Assembly: GCA_029203185.1 (NCBI GenBank)
Contig: CP119310.1
Location: 4,036,001-4,100,000, forward strand
DNA from: Candidatus Chryseobacterium colombiense
GTDB taxonomy: Bacteria > Bacteroidota > Bacteroidia > Flavobacteriales > Weeksellaceae
DNA length: 64,000 bases
Reading direction: 5' to 3'
Below, one piece after another: positions 25,261-33,471 of this stretch (positions are counted from its first letter, which is position 1; each line of letters starts with the position of its first letter). A program made the translations under genes and the position numbers. Below the pieces are notes generated by a model. It was not told where the DNA came from. It did not search any database and saw nothing but the letters and a program-made list of their open reading frames with translations.

Positions 25261-26454
25261 ATGAAAAAAATAATCATTTTACTTGCTGCTGTAACTGGAT
25301 TTACAGCGAATGCTCAATGGAGCCTTACTGGAAATGCAGGAACTACTCCAGGAACCAACTTTTTAGGAACTACGGATAATCAACCATTGGTTTTTAAAAT
25401 AAACAATGACGAAAAAATGAAGCTATCACCAAATGGGAGACTAGTTTTTTTTAATGCTAATTCACAAACATGGGCTTACAACCTTTATATCGGAGGGGGA
25501 AACGAAGTTCCTTCCAATAATCCGGGAGGAGTGAATTATGCTAATGTAGCAGTAGGATTAGGATCTATGAGCTCAAATACAACTGGATATGCAAATACCG
25601 CTCTTGGATATAACACTCTCACAAACAGTACTACAGGGACTTTAAATACCGCTCTTGGAATTAACTCAATGCAATTTGCAGTTACAGCAAATAACAATGT
25701 TGCCGTAGGGGGAAATAGCTTAGGAGGGATAGTAAGTGGTGAATTTAATACGGCTATCGGTTATCAGGCTCTTAGAGCTTGGGGAAGTGTGTCTTCGGTT
25801 CCTCTGATAGGAAATACGGCACTTGGAACAGCGGCTTTATTAAGGCTTACAAATGGAAATAATAATACAGTTTTAGGGTATAATGGATTTTTAAATACCT
25901 TAACAGCAAATAATAATATTTCAGTCGGCTATAATAATGCTCCCAATGCTAATAATGCCAGTGGAAACATTTACATTGGTAATAATATTCTACCTTATGC
26001 TTCCCAGCCAACAAATGAGCTAAATATAGGAAATTGGATTGTAGGAAATAACGGGACAATAGGAATAGGAGAGTTTACCAATCAATTGCCAGCCGATGGA
26101 TATGCTGCCGATGGAGGAAAGTATAAACTTTTTGTAAAAGACGGTATCAAGACCGAAAAAGTGAAAGTAGATATTGCAGCAAACAACGGATGGGCAGATT
26201 ATGTATTTGAAAAAGACTACAAACTTATGTCGTTAAATAATGTAGAGAAATTTATCAATGAAAATGGTCATCTCCCGGAAGTTCCTACTACAGAAGAAGC
26301 TATTAAAAACGGTATTGAGCTTAAAGAAATGAATATTCTCCTTTTAAAAAAGGTAGAAGAATTGACATTGCATTTAATACAGCAGAACAAAGAATTATCT
26401 GTACAAAAAGAAGAAATAGAGATATTGAAAAAACAAATGAATTTGTCTAAATAA
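25261..26454 (+). CDS. Secreted YadA-like beta-roll repeat protein with C-terminal coiled coil
   Basis: A 397-residue exported protein (signal peptide IIILLAAVTGFTANAQ). From about residue 95 to 255 it is made of degenerate 14-16-residue repeats such as NTALGYNTL, NTALGINSM, NVAVGGNSL, NTAIGYQAL and NTVLGYNGF. This is the left-handed beta-roll pattern of YadA-type heads and tail fibres. The C-terminus (DYVFEKDYKLMSLNNVEKFI onward) is the conserved domain often found after such repeats in flavobacteria, ending in a coiled coil. No S74 chaperone domain is seen. Trimerisation is inferred. A T9SS cargo gene follows 17 bases on. Confidence 0.75.
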   Translation: MKKIIILLAAVTGFTANAQWSLTGNAGTTPGTNFLGTTDNQPLVFKINNDEKMKLSPNGRLVFFNANSQTWAYNLYIGGGNEVPSNNPGGVNYANVAVGLGSMSSNTTGYANTALGYNTLTNSTTGTLNTALGINSMQFAVTANNNVAVGGNSLGGIVSGEFNTAIGYQALRAWGSVSSVPLIGNTALGTAALLRLTNGNNNTVLGYNGFLNTLTANNNISVGYNNAPNANNASGNIYIGNNILPYASQPTNELNIGNWIVGNNGTIGIGEFTNQLPADGYAADGGKYKLFVKDGIKTEKVKVDIAANNGWADYVFEKDYKLMSLNNVEKFINENGHLPEVPTTEEAIKNGIELKEMNILLLKKVEELTLHLIQQNKELSVQKEEIEILKKQMNLSK

Positions 26455-26471
26455 TCTTAAAAGAAAAAATT

Positions 26472-28211
26472 ATGAAGACAAAGAACATCTTTTTTATTTT
26501 TCTTTTGATTTTTGCAGCAGATTGGGTTTTTGCACAAGGAGAAAATAATAATTGGTATTTCGGAAACAAAGCGGCTATTAATTTCCAGAATCCAACCCCC
26601 ATAGGAATTACTACAAGTGATATGGATGCCTTAGAAGCATGTGGCTCTGTAAGTGATAATAATGGGAATTTACTGTTTTACATGAACGGAGAAAGGATTT
26701 GGAATAGGCAAAATCAAGTAATGCCAAACGGAGTGTTAATCCCTCCTTACCAAAATGATACAGCAGAACAGCTTGCAATAGTGAAAAATCCAGCAAACAG
26801 TAAGCAATATTATGTTTTTACAACAGGAGAAAACTCTAGTGCCAACCCTAATTTTAGAATTAATTATTCTATCGTTGATATGACCTTAGGAGCAAATGGA
26901 TCAACAGGATCTCCGTTGGGAGATGTAGTCTTGGCTACTAAAAATACCCCCGTGCTTGATAATTTGGGAAATATTTTTATGTCCGAGGCGGTAACTGTTG
27001 TTCCCAATGTAACAGATAATTCTTTTTGGGTTCTAATTCCTAATGGAAATAGCCTTTACAGTTATAGATTAAGTAGTACCGGCTTTAATAACGGAAATCC
27101 TGTTATTAGTAATCTTAATTTTCCAATTAATTTAGGTAATCGCAGATTTTATGGAATTAAAGCCTCTCCTAAATTAATTGGTGGTAATTTTTCTCATTAT
27201 ATTTGTGTTTCCTATTGGCACAATTCTGACAATCCATCAGCTCCTGATTCAACTTTTTTTAATCAGGTATATTCATTTGATGCAGCTACAGGACAAATTA
27301 CTAGTAATTATTCCTTACAGATCAGCGGATTAAGAGGATATGTTCCTGAATTTAACAAAAATGCAACAGCACTATTTCTGGGATATAAACATATATATGC
27401 TGTGGATCTGTTTAATTCTACTTCTTCAGGAGTGATTTCAATGCAATTATATAACGACCCTTCTACCAGTGGTTTTTACGGTATGGGAATTCAAAGAAAT
27501 AAATATGGAGATGTATACATAAGTAAACCAAATAGCCCATATTTAGGTAAGGTTGTAAATCCGGATAATTATGGGGCAGGAATGAGTGTGAATTTAACAG
27601 CAGTAGGCTTGGTAAGTGGAGGCACAAAGTATGGCCTTCCGCAACCTTTAGCCATATTGGAACAGGATCCATATTATCCATGCATGAACAATCTTACATT
27701 AGATGTTGAAGAACCACATATTGTTTTTACTTATAATGTAAGTAATGATATTGTAACAAAAGATAATTATATGATTCCTAGTGATTATAATATCACGATG
27801 GTTGCCGGAAATTCTATTACACTTCTTCCAGATACAAATATTATGGCTAATAGTTATCTTGCAAAGATTGCACCTTGTGATCCTCGTAATACCAAGATAG
27901 GGAACTCTACAAAAAGCAGCAGAGATAGCAACCAAAAAGGAATGATCTTAGAGCTTGATCAGGAAGAAAGAAATCAAAGGGCTAAGATGAAAAATATTGA
28001 AATATTTCCAAACCCGGTTTCAGATCTAATTACAATTAAAACAGATCAGAAAGTTGAAAATGTAAGTGTTTATGATATTTCAGGAAAAAATAGCAATGTC
28101 ACAATTCTTCGTGACAATAAAGTAGATGTAAGAAATCTTCCAGCAGGATCTTATATTATGACTATTGAAACAAAAGAAGGAAAAACAACTAAGAAATTTA
28201 TTAAAAAATAA
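26472..28211 (+). CDS. T9SS-secreted protein with type A sorting domain
   Basis: A 579-residue protein with signal peptide IFFIFLLIFAADWVFAQ and a C-terminal type A sorting domain of about 75 residues (IEIFPNPVSDLITIKT ... LPAGSYIMTIETKEGKTTKK). The Por secretion system recognises this domain for export across the outer membrane. The body (about 20-400) looks like a beta-propeller-like surface region starting NNWYFGNKAAINF, a motif common in flavobacterial extracellular proteins. Substrate is unknown. It is probably co-transcribed with the YadA-like gene. Confidence 0.85.
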   Translation: MKTKNIFFIFLLIFAADWVFAQGENNNWYFGNKAAINFQNPTPIGITTSDMDALEACGSVSDNNGNLLFYMNGERIWNRQNQVMPNGVLIPPYQNDTAEQLAIVKNPANSKQYYVFTTGENSSANPNFRINYSIVDMTLGANGSTGSPLGDVVLATKNTPVLDNLGNIFMSEAVTVVPNVTDNSFWVLIPNGNSLYSYRLSSTGFNNGNPVISNLNFPINLGNRRFYGIKASPKLIGGNFSHYICVSYWHNSDNPSAPDSTFFNQVYSFDAATGQITSNYSLQISGLRGYVPEFNKNATALFLGYKHIYAVDLFNSTSSGVISMQLYNDPSTSGFYGMGIQRNKYGDVYISKPNSPYLGKVVNPDNYGAGMSVNLTAVGLVSGGTKYGLPQPLAILEQDPYYPCMNNLTLDVEEPHIVFTYNVSNDIVTKDNYMIPSDYNITMVAGNSITLLPDTNIMANSYLAKIAPCDPRNTKIGNSTKSSRDSNQKGMILELDQEERNQRAKMKNIEIFPNPVSDLITIKTDQKVENVSVYDISGKNSNVTILRDNKVDVRNLPAGSYIMTIETKEGKTTKKFIKK

Positions 28212-28235
28212 ATTTCAATTTTAAATTTTAGGTAA

Positions 28236-28268
28236 AAAAGGAGAAACACTACTGTTTCTCCTTTTGAA
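28236..28268. terminator. Bidirectional terminator between T9SS cargo gene and obg
   Basis: The perfect 13-base stem AAAAGGAGAAACA/TGTTTCTCCTTTT around a CTAC loop lies between the two convergent genes, with A-rich and T-rich ends. Confidence 0.88.
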
Positions 28269-28289
28269 TTTTATTTAAGTTTCGAATTT

Positions 28290-29273
28290 CTATCCATGCA
28301 ATTGTTTCCAGATCGCATCTTTTAATTCTACAAGACCTTCACCTGTAACTCCCGAGAAAAACAAGGGTTGTTTGTTTTCAGGGAATTCGGCAGCGATTTC
28401 TTTTTTCAGCTCATCATCTAAAAGATCGGACTTTGAAATAGAAATGATGAAATCTTTGTCCAATAATTCAGGATTGTATTCCTTTAATTCGTTTTCCAAA
28501 ATCTTAAACTCCTGGAAGTGATCTTCAGAATCGGCCGGAATTAAAAATAATAGAATTGAATTTCTTTCGATATGTCTTAAAAATCGGTGTCCTAAACCTT
28601 TACCTTCGGCAGCGCCTTCAATAATCCCTGGAATATCAGCCATTACAAAAGATTTATAATTTCTGTAATCTACAATTCCTAAATTGGGAGTTAAGGTTGT
28701 GAAAGCATAATCCGCAATTTTCGGTTTTGCTGCAGAAACAGCCGATAAAAGCGTGGACTTACCCGCATTCGGGAATCCGACAAGACCTACATCCGCCAAA
28801 ATTTTAAGCTCAAAAACTACGTAGCCTTCCTGTCCGTCCATTCCAGGCTGCGCAAATCTTGGAGTCTGATTGGTAGAAGATTTGAAATGCTCGTTTCCTT
28901 TTCCGCCCATTCCTCCTTCCATCAGGATAATTTCCTGACCGTCTTCCATGATCTCGCCGATGATCTCGCCATCTTCATTTTTAGCAATAGTCCCGATCGG
29001 AACTTCAATATAAACATCAGCTCCGTATGCTCCGGTCAACTGGTTTTTACCTCCGTTTTCACCACGTTCCGCTTTTACGTGACGGGTATAACGAAGGGGA
29101 AGTAAAGTCCATTCATTAGCATTTCCTTTCATGATAACGTGACCTCCGCGACCTCCGTCTCCACCATCGGGACCACCTTTAGGAATATACTTTTCACGGC
29201 GAAGATGGGCAGAACCTGCACCTCCATGACCGCTTTTACAATGAATCTTTACGTAATCTACAAAATTTGACAT
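28290..29273 (-). CDS. obg: Obg family GTPase
   Basis: A 327-residue essential GTPase that works in late 50S ribosome assembly and stress signalling. The glycine-rich Obg fold occupies 1-158 (GGPDGGDGGRGGHVI). The G domain follows with GFPNAGKSTLLS (G1), DIPGIIEGAAEG (G3), SKSDLLDD (G4) and a G5-like SGVTGEG. The C-terminal OCT domain of Bacillus Obg is absent, as is usual in this phylum. It follows adk, separated by a palindromic spacer. Confidence 0.95.
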   Translation of the reverse strand: MSNFVDYVKIHCKSGHGGAGSAHLRREKYIPKGGPDGGDGGRGGHVIMKGNANEWTLLPLRYTRHVKAERGENGGKNQLTGAYGADVYIEVPIGTIAKNEDGEIIGEIMEDGQEIILMEGGMGGKGNEHFKSSTNQTPRFAQPGMDGQEGYVVFELKILADVGLVGFPNAGKSTLLSAVSAAKPKIADYAFTTLTPNLGIVDYRNYKSFVMADIPGIIEGAAEGKGLGHRFLRHIERNSILLFLIPADSEDHFQEFKILENELKEYNPELLDKDFIISISKSDLLDDELKKEIAAEFPENKQPLFFSGVTGEGLVELKDAIWKQLHG

Positions 29274-29283
29274 ATTCTTTTGT

Positions 29284-29341
29284 TGTCAGTTAATGGTTGT
29301 CAGTTGATTGCTGAATACGATCAACCATCAACTATCAACTG
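29284..29341. repeat. Imperfect palindromic spacer between adk and obg
   Basis: The left arm reads CAGTTAATGGTTGTCAGTTG and the right arm, read in reverse complement, CAGTTGATAGTTGATGGTTG. Each arm is itself built of near-copies of the word GTTGTCAGTT. It could form a long imperfect hairpin inside the hpt-adk-obg run. Confidence 0.55.
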
Positions 29342-29344
29342 TTT

Positions 29345-29923
29345 TTATTTTACTTTTTCTACTTCAGCAAAAAGTTTTTCAGAGATTTCGTTGATGTCTC
29401 CGACACCGTTGATCTCTACATACTTACCTTGTTGCTTGTACAATTCGGCTACTTCTGCTGTTTTTGCGTAGTATTCTTTTATTCTGTTTTCAATGATCTC
29501 AACATTGCTGTCGTCAGATCTTCCGCTGATTTCACCTCTTTTTAAAAGTCTTTCAACCAAAATTGAATCTTCCACTACCAAAGAAAGACAAATGTCGATC
29601 TCATCATTCAGTTCCTCTTTTACGATCTTTTCCAAAGCTTGTGTCTGAACGGCAGTTCTAGGATATCCATCGAAAATAAATCCTGCAGTATCCGTTGGTT
29701 TTCTGATCTCATCAATCAGCATATCTGTTGTTACCTGATCCGGAACCAATTCACCTTTATCGATATAAGACTTTGCCAGTTTCCCAAGTTCTGTGTCATT
29801 TTTCATATTGAATCTGAAAAGATCACCTGTTGAGATTTGCTTCAAGTTGAATTTCTCGATTAAGTTTTGTGCTTGAGTTCCTTTTCCACTTCCTGGAGGG
29901 CCGAACAGAACAATGTTTATCAT
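29345..29923 (-). CDS. adk: Adenylate kinase
   Basis: A 192-residue nucleotide kinase that interconverts AMP, ADP and ATP. The P-loop is GPPGSGKGTQAQ at about 8-19, followed by STGDLFR, the AMP-binding DGYPRT block near 85 and RLLKRGEISGRSDD at the LID. The LID is the short form without the zinc-finger insertion. The ATG at 29923 (MINIVLFGPPGSG) gives the family's normal start; a codon ten residues upstream lies in the palindromic spacer. It is flanked by hpt upstream and obg downstream. Confidence 0.95.
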   Translation of the reverse strand: MINIVLFGPPGSGKGTQAQNLIEKFNLKQISTGDLFRFNMKNDTELGKLAKSYIDKGELVPDQVTTDMLIDEIRKPTDTAGFIFDGYPRTAVQTQALEKIVKEELNDEIDICLSLVVEDSILVERLLKRGEISGRSDDSNVEIIENRIKEYYAKTAEVAELYKQQGKYVEINGVGDINEISEKLFAEVEKVK

Positions 29924-29940
29924 AATTTTGATTATGCTTC

Positions 29941-30047
29941 TGGCAATTGGCAAAGGCTTCTTGCTTTTAGCTTTGTTTAGTTAATATTTTACTTTTTATT
30001 TCGATTTAATATTTAAAGCTAAAAGCCAGTAGCTAATAGCTATCGGC
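29941..30047. repeat. Palindromic spacer between hpt and adk
   Basis: The left arm contains GCTTTTAGCTTT (29963-29974) and the right arm AAAGCTAAAAGC (30015-30026). They are surrounded by partial repeats of GGCAATTGGCAAAGGC and AGTAGCTAATAGCTATCGGC. The centre is AT-rich. The same kind of word (GCTAAAAGCAAATA) recurs just upstream of parB near 39170. Confidence 0.55.
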
Positions 30048-30050
30048 AAT

Positions 30051-30605
30051 CTAATGATTGATTTGTCCGTCTTCTAATTGGTAGAGGTTAGGTAAATTTC
30101 TTCCCAACTCATCGTAATCCAATCCGTACCCTAAAACAAATTTATTGGGGATTTCTTTTCCGATATAGTCCAGTTTGAAATCTTTCTTATAAACCTCAGG
30201 TTTCAAAAGGAATGAAGCCAGTTTTACAGACTTCGGACGCTGGGTTTCCTTAAAATATTTAAAAAGACTTTCAACCGTATTTCCTGTGTCCACAATATCT
30301 TCCACAAGGATGATATGACGGTCTTTTACGTCTTTCGTTAGTTCCATTTTCTGGTAAACGATTCCTGTAGACTCAGTTCCTACATAAGAACTCATCTGGA
30401 TAAAAGCAATCTCACATTCTCCCGGATAATGTTTCAAAAGATCTGAGAAAAACATAATGACTCCGTTCAAAACTCCAATAAAAACAGGAACTTCATCCTT
30501 ATAATCTTCATAAATTTTTAAAGCCGTAGCTTTTACAATCTCCTGAATCTCGGCATCCTTCAAATAAGGAACAAAAGTTTTGTCGTGAACTTTAATACTT
30601 TCCAT
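30051..30605 (-). CDS. hpt: Hypoxanthine phosphoribosyltransferase
   Basis: A 184-residue purine-salvage enzyme that joins hypoxanthine or guanine to PRPP. The PRPP-binding motif HIILVEDIVDTGNTVESLF is complete at about 98-116, and the flexible-loop region SSYVGTESTG precedes it. Purine contacts are expected in the C-terminal FVLGYGLDYDE block. Length is typical. It is first in a minus-strand run with adk and obg, with a -7 box (30625-30632) just upstream. Confidence 0.93.
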   Translation of the reverse strand: MESIKVHDKTFVPYLKDAEIQEIVKATALKIYEDYKDEVPVFIGVLNGVIMFFSDLLKHYPGECEIAFIQMSSYVGTESTGIVYQKMELTKDVKDRHIILVEDIVDTGNTVESLFKYFKETQRPKSVKLASFLLKPEVYKKDFKLDYIGKEIPNKFVLGYGLDYDELGRNLPNLYQLEDGQINH

Positions 30606-30624
30606 AAAAATTTTTAGTAGACTG

Positions 30625-30632
30625 CAAAGTTA
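30625..30632 (-). promoter_or_regulatory. -7 promoter box of hpt
   Basis: On the minus strand TAACTTTG matches TAnnTTTG, 19 bases ahead of the ATG. No clear TTTG lies at the -33 spacing. Confidence 0.45.
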
Positions 30633-30712
30633 AGGATTTTTGATGAAAGTTTTTTGAGGAGTATATCAGATTAATAAAACAATTGATAGAGAATGGTTTA
30701 TTGAAATAAAAG

Positions 30713-30812
30713 AGATGCTTCGACTTCGCTCAGCATGACAATTTCTAATACTAATCAGTTTTTAATAAAAAATACATTTTTGCGGTGTCATGTTGAGCTT
30801 GTCGAAGCATCT
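30713..30812. repeat. Inverted repeat pair with 45-base spacer
   Basis: The left arm (30713-30740) starts AGATGCTTCGACTTCGCTCA. The right arm (30786-30812) in reverse complement starts AGATGCTTCGACAAGCTCAA. Both end in CATGACA, and the arms agree at all but a few positions over 27-28 bases. The higher GC and sharp edges suggest a dispersed intergenic element. Confidence 0.75.
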
Positions 30813-30839
30813 TTAAATCAAAAAAATTGTTTAAAAATT

Positions 30840-30888
30840 CCCCTCCTTTGGAGGGGTGGCAAAAATTAAAATTTTTGACGGGGTGGTT
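30840..30888. repeat. GC-rich double-palindrome element
   Basis: CCCCTCC-TTT-GGAGGGG (30840-30856) is followed by a second palindrome, CAAAAATTAAAATTTTTG (30860-30877), and then GGGGTGG. This contrasts strongly with the AT-rich surroundings and looks like a REP-type dispersed repeat. Confidence 0.65.
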
Positions 30889-30987
30889 CATAAATAATTA
30901 TTTACAAATTTAAACTCGATGCTTATCCTACAACAAAGAATACTAGAATATAGTTCAAAAAACTCAAATGTATAATTTTAAGAAAAG

Positions 30988-31010
30988 AGATTCTTCCTTC
31001 GTCAGAATGA
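30988..31010 (+). repeat. Dispersed 23-base repeat, copy 1
   Basis: The sequence starting AGATTCTTCCTTCGTCAGAA has a reverse-complement copy at 32817-32839 that differs at one position. A shorter relative lies at 34634-34651. Confidence 0.7.
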
Positions 31011-31044
31011 GAATACTGATAATTTTAGAATACTTAAAAATTCT

Positions 31045-31052
31045 TATCTTTG
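31045..31052 (+). promoter_or_regulatory. -7 promoter box of the ABC-F gene
   Basis: TATCTTTG matches the Bacteroidota -7 element. It leaves a transcribed leader of roughly 100 bases before the ATG at 31163. The -33 region is weak. Confidence 0.55.
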
Positions 31053-31111
31053 CAGCTCACAAAACCCAAATTATCAGGATGTAGGATATAATTTCTTTAA
31101 GATTTTTTAGA

Positions 31112-31132
31112 CAATAACGAACGAGGTTATTG
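31112..31132 (+). promoter_or_regulatory. Hairpin in the ABC-F mRNA leader
   Basis: A perfect seven-base stem, CAATAAC/GTTATTG, with a seven-base loop lies 30 bases before the ATG. A following T-rich stretch could make it an attenuator, but the T run is interrupted. Confidence 0.3.
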
Positions 31133-31162
31133 CAGTTTTAACTTTAATTACAGAAAGAAATT

Positions 31163-32752
31163 ATGTTTTTTTTACACAATATATCCTATGGGTTTCCTGC
31201 GGGAGATCTTCTTTTTAATGCTGTCAACTTAACGATACCTTCACATTCAAAATCGGCTCTGGTCGGAAGCAATGGTGTGGGAAAATCTACCTTGCTGAAA
31301 ATCATGGCGGATGAAATTGAGCCTTTGGAAGGCAATGTCAATAGTCAGGGGGATTTATTTTATGTTCCGCAGATGTTTGGAAATTTTAATGATTTGACGG
31401 TTGCAGAATGCTTGAAAATCGATAGAAAGCTCGATGCTCTCCAAAAAATTACGAGTGGGGAAGTGGATGAGATTTATTTTGAAACGTTGAATGACGATTG
31501 GGATATTGAAGAACGGTGTCAGAATGCTTTGCGATACTGGAAACTGGAGAATTTAGACTTGAATCAAAAATTGGAAAGACTGAGTGGCGGGCAAAAAACA
31601 AAAGTTTTTCTGGCGGGAATTCAAATCAATCATCCTGAAATCATTTTACTGGATGAACCAACAAATCATCTCGATCTGGAAGGACGGAATCTTCTGTATG
31701 ATTTTATTGAAAAAACAAATTCAACCGTTGTGATGGTCAGTCACGATCGTACATTGCTGAATTTAGTAGAGACAATTTTCGAATTAAGTAACCAGGGAAT
31801 TTTAATGTATGGCGGAAATTATGATTTTTATGCCGAACAAAAAGAAATTGAAAATGAAGCGTTACAAAACGATATTCACTCTAAAGAACGCGCACTGAAA
31901 AAAGCAAAAGAAAAAGAACGCGAAACGTTGGAACGGAAACAAAAACTTGATGCACGCGGAAAAGGAAAGCAGGAAAAATCGGGTGTAGCGAGAATAATGA
32001 TGAATACATTAAGAAACAATGCTGAGAAAAATTCTTCAAAATTAAAATCTGTTCATGCCGATAAAATTAATGATATTTCCGGTGATTTGCGGAATCTGCG
32101 TTCATCGGTGAGAAATGCGGATCAGATGAAAGTGAATTTTAATGATTCGAATCTGCATTCAGGTAAAATTTTGATTTCTGCCGAGGAAATTAACTTTAGA
32201 TATGACGAAGAAAATCTCTGGAAAGAAAATCTTAATCTTGAAATCCGGAGTGGTGACAGAATTTCTATTAAAGGTTCGAACGGTTCGGGAAAAACGACTT
32301 TGATTAAACTATTGTTGGGAGATTTGCAGCCTTCCGTCGGATCGATTTCTATATCGGATTTTCAGACGATTTATATTGATCAGGAATATTCTTTAATTGA
32401 TAAAGAAGCAACAGTCTATGATTTTGCTCAACAGTTCAACGATAATGCATTGCCAGAATCTGAAGTGAAAACCTTATTGTCAAGATTTTTATTCGGGAAA
32501 GAAACCTGGGATAAAAAATGCGATGTTCTGAGTGGCGGAGAAAGGCTTCGACTTCTTCTGTGCGGACTTTCCATCAGCAATAAGGCTCCTGATATGATTA
32601 TTCTTGATGAACCAACGAATAATTTAGACCTTCAAAATGTTGAAATTCTGACGAATTCTATTAAAGATTATCATGGAACTTTGGTGGTGATTTCTCATGA
32701 TGAAGTGTTTTTAGAAGAGATTGGAGTAGATCGGGAATTGATGTTAAACTAA
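31163..32752 (+). CDS. ABC-F family ATP-binding protein
   Basis: A 529-residue soluble protein with two ATP-binding cassettes and no membrane segment. Domain 1 shows GSNGVGKSTLLK (about 35), LSGGQKTKVFLAG and IILLDEPTNHLDLEGR. Domain 2 shows GSNGSGKTTLIK (about 375), VLSGGERLRLLLCG and MIILDEPTNNLDLQ. The linker (about 225-330) is long, helical and highly charged, the part that reaches the ribosomal P/E site in this family. ABC-F proteins act on ribosomes, as translation factors or antibiotic-protection proteins; which applies here cannot be read. A frameshifted copy of its 3' end lies at 34434. Confidence 0.9.
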   Translation: MFFLHNISYGFPAGDLLFNAVNLTIPSHSKSALVGSNGVGKSTLLKIMADEIEPLEGNVNSQGDLFYVPQMFGNFNDLTVAECLKIDRKLDALQKITSGEVDEIYFETLNDDWDIEERCQNALRYWKLENLDLNQKLERLSGGQKTKVFLAGIQINHPEIILLDEPTNHLDLEGRNLLYDFIEKTNSTVVMVSHDRTLLNLVETIFELSNQGILMYGGNYDFYAEQKEIENEALQNDIHSKERALKKAKEKERETLERKQKLDARGKGKQEKSGVARIMMNTLRNNAEKNSSKLKSVHADKINDISGDLRNLRSSVRNADQMKVNFNDSNLHSGKILISAEEINFRYDEENLWKENLNLEIRSGDRISIKGSNGSGKTTLIKLLLGDLQPSVGSISISDFQTIYIDQEYSLIDKEATVYDFAQQFNDNALPESEVKTLLSRFLFGKETWDKKCDVLSGGERLRLLLCGLSISNKAPDMIILDEPTNNLDLQNVEILTNSIKDYHGTLVVISHDEVFLEEIGVDRELMLN

Positions 32753-32796
32753 ATAAAATTAGAATCCATCATCTTTAATCAAAATTTATAGAATAG

Positions 32797-32876
32797 AAGA
32801 GGTTATCTTAAAAATGTCATTCTGACAAAGGAAGAATCTTTCCAATCAGAATAATATTTTTGAGTCAGCCTCTTTT
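32797..32876. repeat. Hairpin element with copy 2 of the dispersed repeat; probable shared terminator
   Basis: Outer arms AAGAGGTTATCTTAAAAA (32797-32814) and the imperfect complement ending AGCCTCTT (to 32874) enclose the inverted 23-base repeat starting TCATTCTGACAAAGG (32817-32839). A T run follows. It lies between the convergent ABC-F and P-loop kinase-like genes, so it may double as their terminator. Confidence 0.65.
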
Positions 32877-32890
32877 TTATCATTACTCTT

Positions 32891-33445
32891 CTAATGGTTA
32901 TTTCTTTGCTTTCTTATCGTATCCAGAACTAGCTGTATTTTTTCCTGGAGCTCATAATCGCCTGAAATTTCAATGAGCGGGATATTTATTTCAGACAGCC
33001 ATTCGAGATGGGCTTTTAAAGTTCTGTTGGCAATGCCGGTATTATGATCATAATCGTTCGCCCAATCCATAAATTCCTGATGTTTTTGAGCTCTTTCCGG
33101 ATTGTTGATAATTTCATTGCCATACCTTTCATATTCTCTTTTTTTCAGCCTTTCCATTCGTATTTCAGGAGGGAGATAAAGAAATACAACCAGATCAAAT
33201 GGGGGAAATCCATTTTTACCCCAATGAATTATAGAACCTCCGAAAATCCAGTTTTCGGTAGTATGCAGTTTGTCTGCAACAGTAGTGTTTCTTATTTCAG
33301 GATTTTGCTTTTCTGTAAAGGGAGTGGGTGTTTTAAGCCAGAAAAAATCATCACTGTCAAAATATTCAATACTAAGTTCCTGAGATAATGCTTTTCCTAA
33401 AGTAGTTACGCCTGACCCGGAAGCTCCGAAAATATGTATTCTCAT
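32891..33445 (-). CDS. P-loop nucleotide kinase-like ATPase
   Basis: A 184-residue protein of the adenylate/shikimate-kinase-like fold. The modified Walker A is FGASGSGVTTLGKAL at about residues 6-20, with Val where Lys is usual (GSGVTT). YFDSDDFFW follows as an acidic metal-binding block, and RMERLKKREYERYG as the LID-like basic region. This pattern resembles the DNA topology modulation FlaR-like and AAA_17/18 proteins. The missing Walker lysine may change or weaken ATP binding. Substrate is unknown. It lies 26 bases downstream of the alpha/beta hydrolase gene. Confidence 0.7.
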   Translation of the reverse strand: MRIHIFGASGSGVTTLGKALSQELSIEYFDSDDFFWLKTPTPFTEKQNPEIRNTTVADKLHTTENWIFGGSIIHWGKNGFPPFDLVVFLYLPPEIRMERLKKREYERYGNEIINNPERAQKHQEFMDWANDYDHNTGIANRTLKAHLEWLSEINIPLIEISGDYELQEKIQLVLDTIRKQRNNH

Positions 33446-33471
33446 GATCTTGAAATGTATACAATAGACTT

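Larger units (their letters stand above)
30606..31162. other. 557-base intergenic region between hpt and the ABC-F gene
   Basis: No coding frame is supported. The region holds the hpt -7 box, a pair of inverted repeat arms (30713-30812), a GC-rich double palindrome (30840-30888), one copy of a 23-base repeat (30988-31010), and the promoter and leader of the ABC-F gene (31045-31162). Confidence 0.7.
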
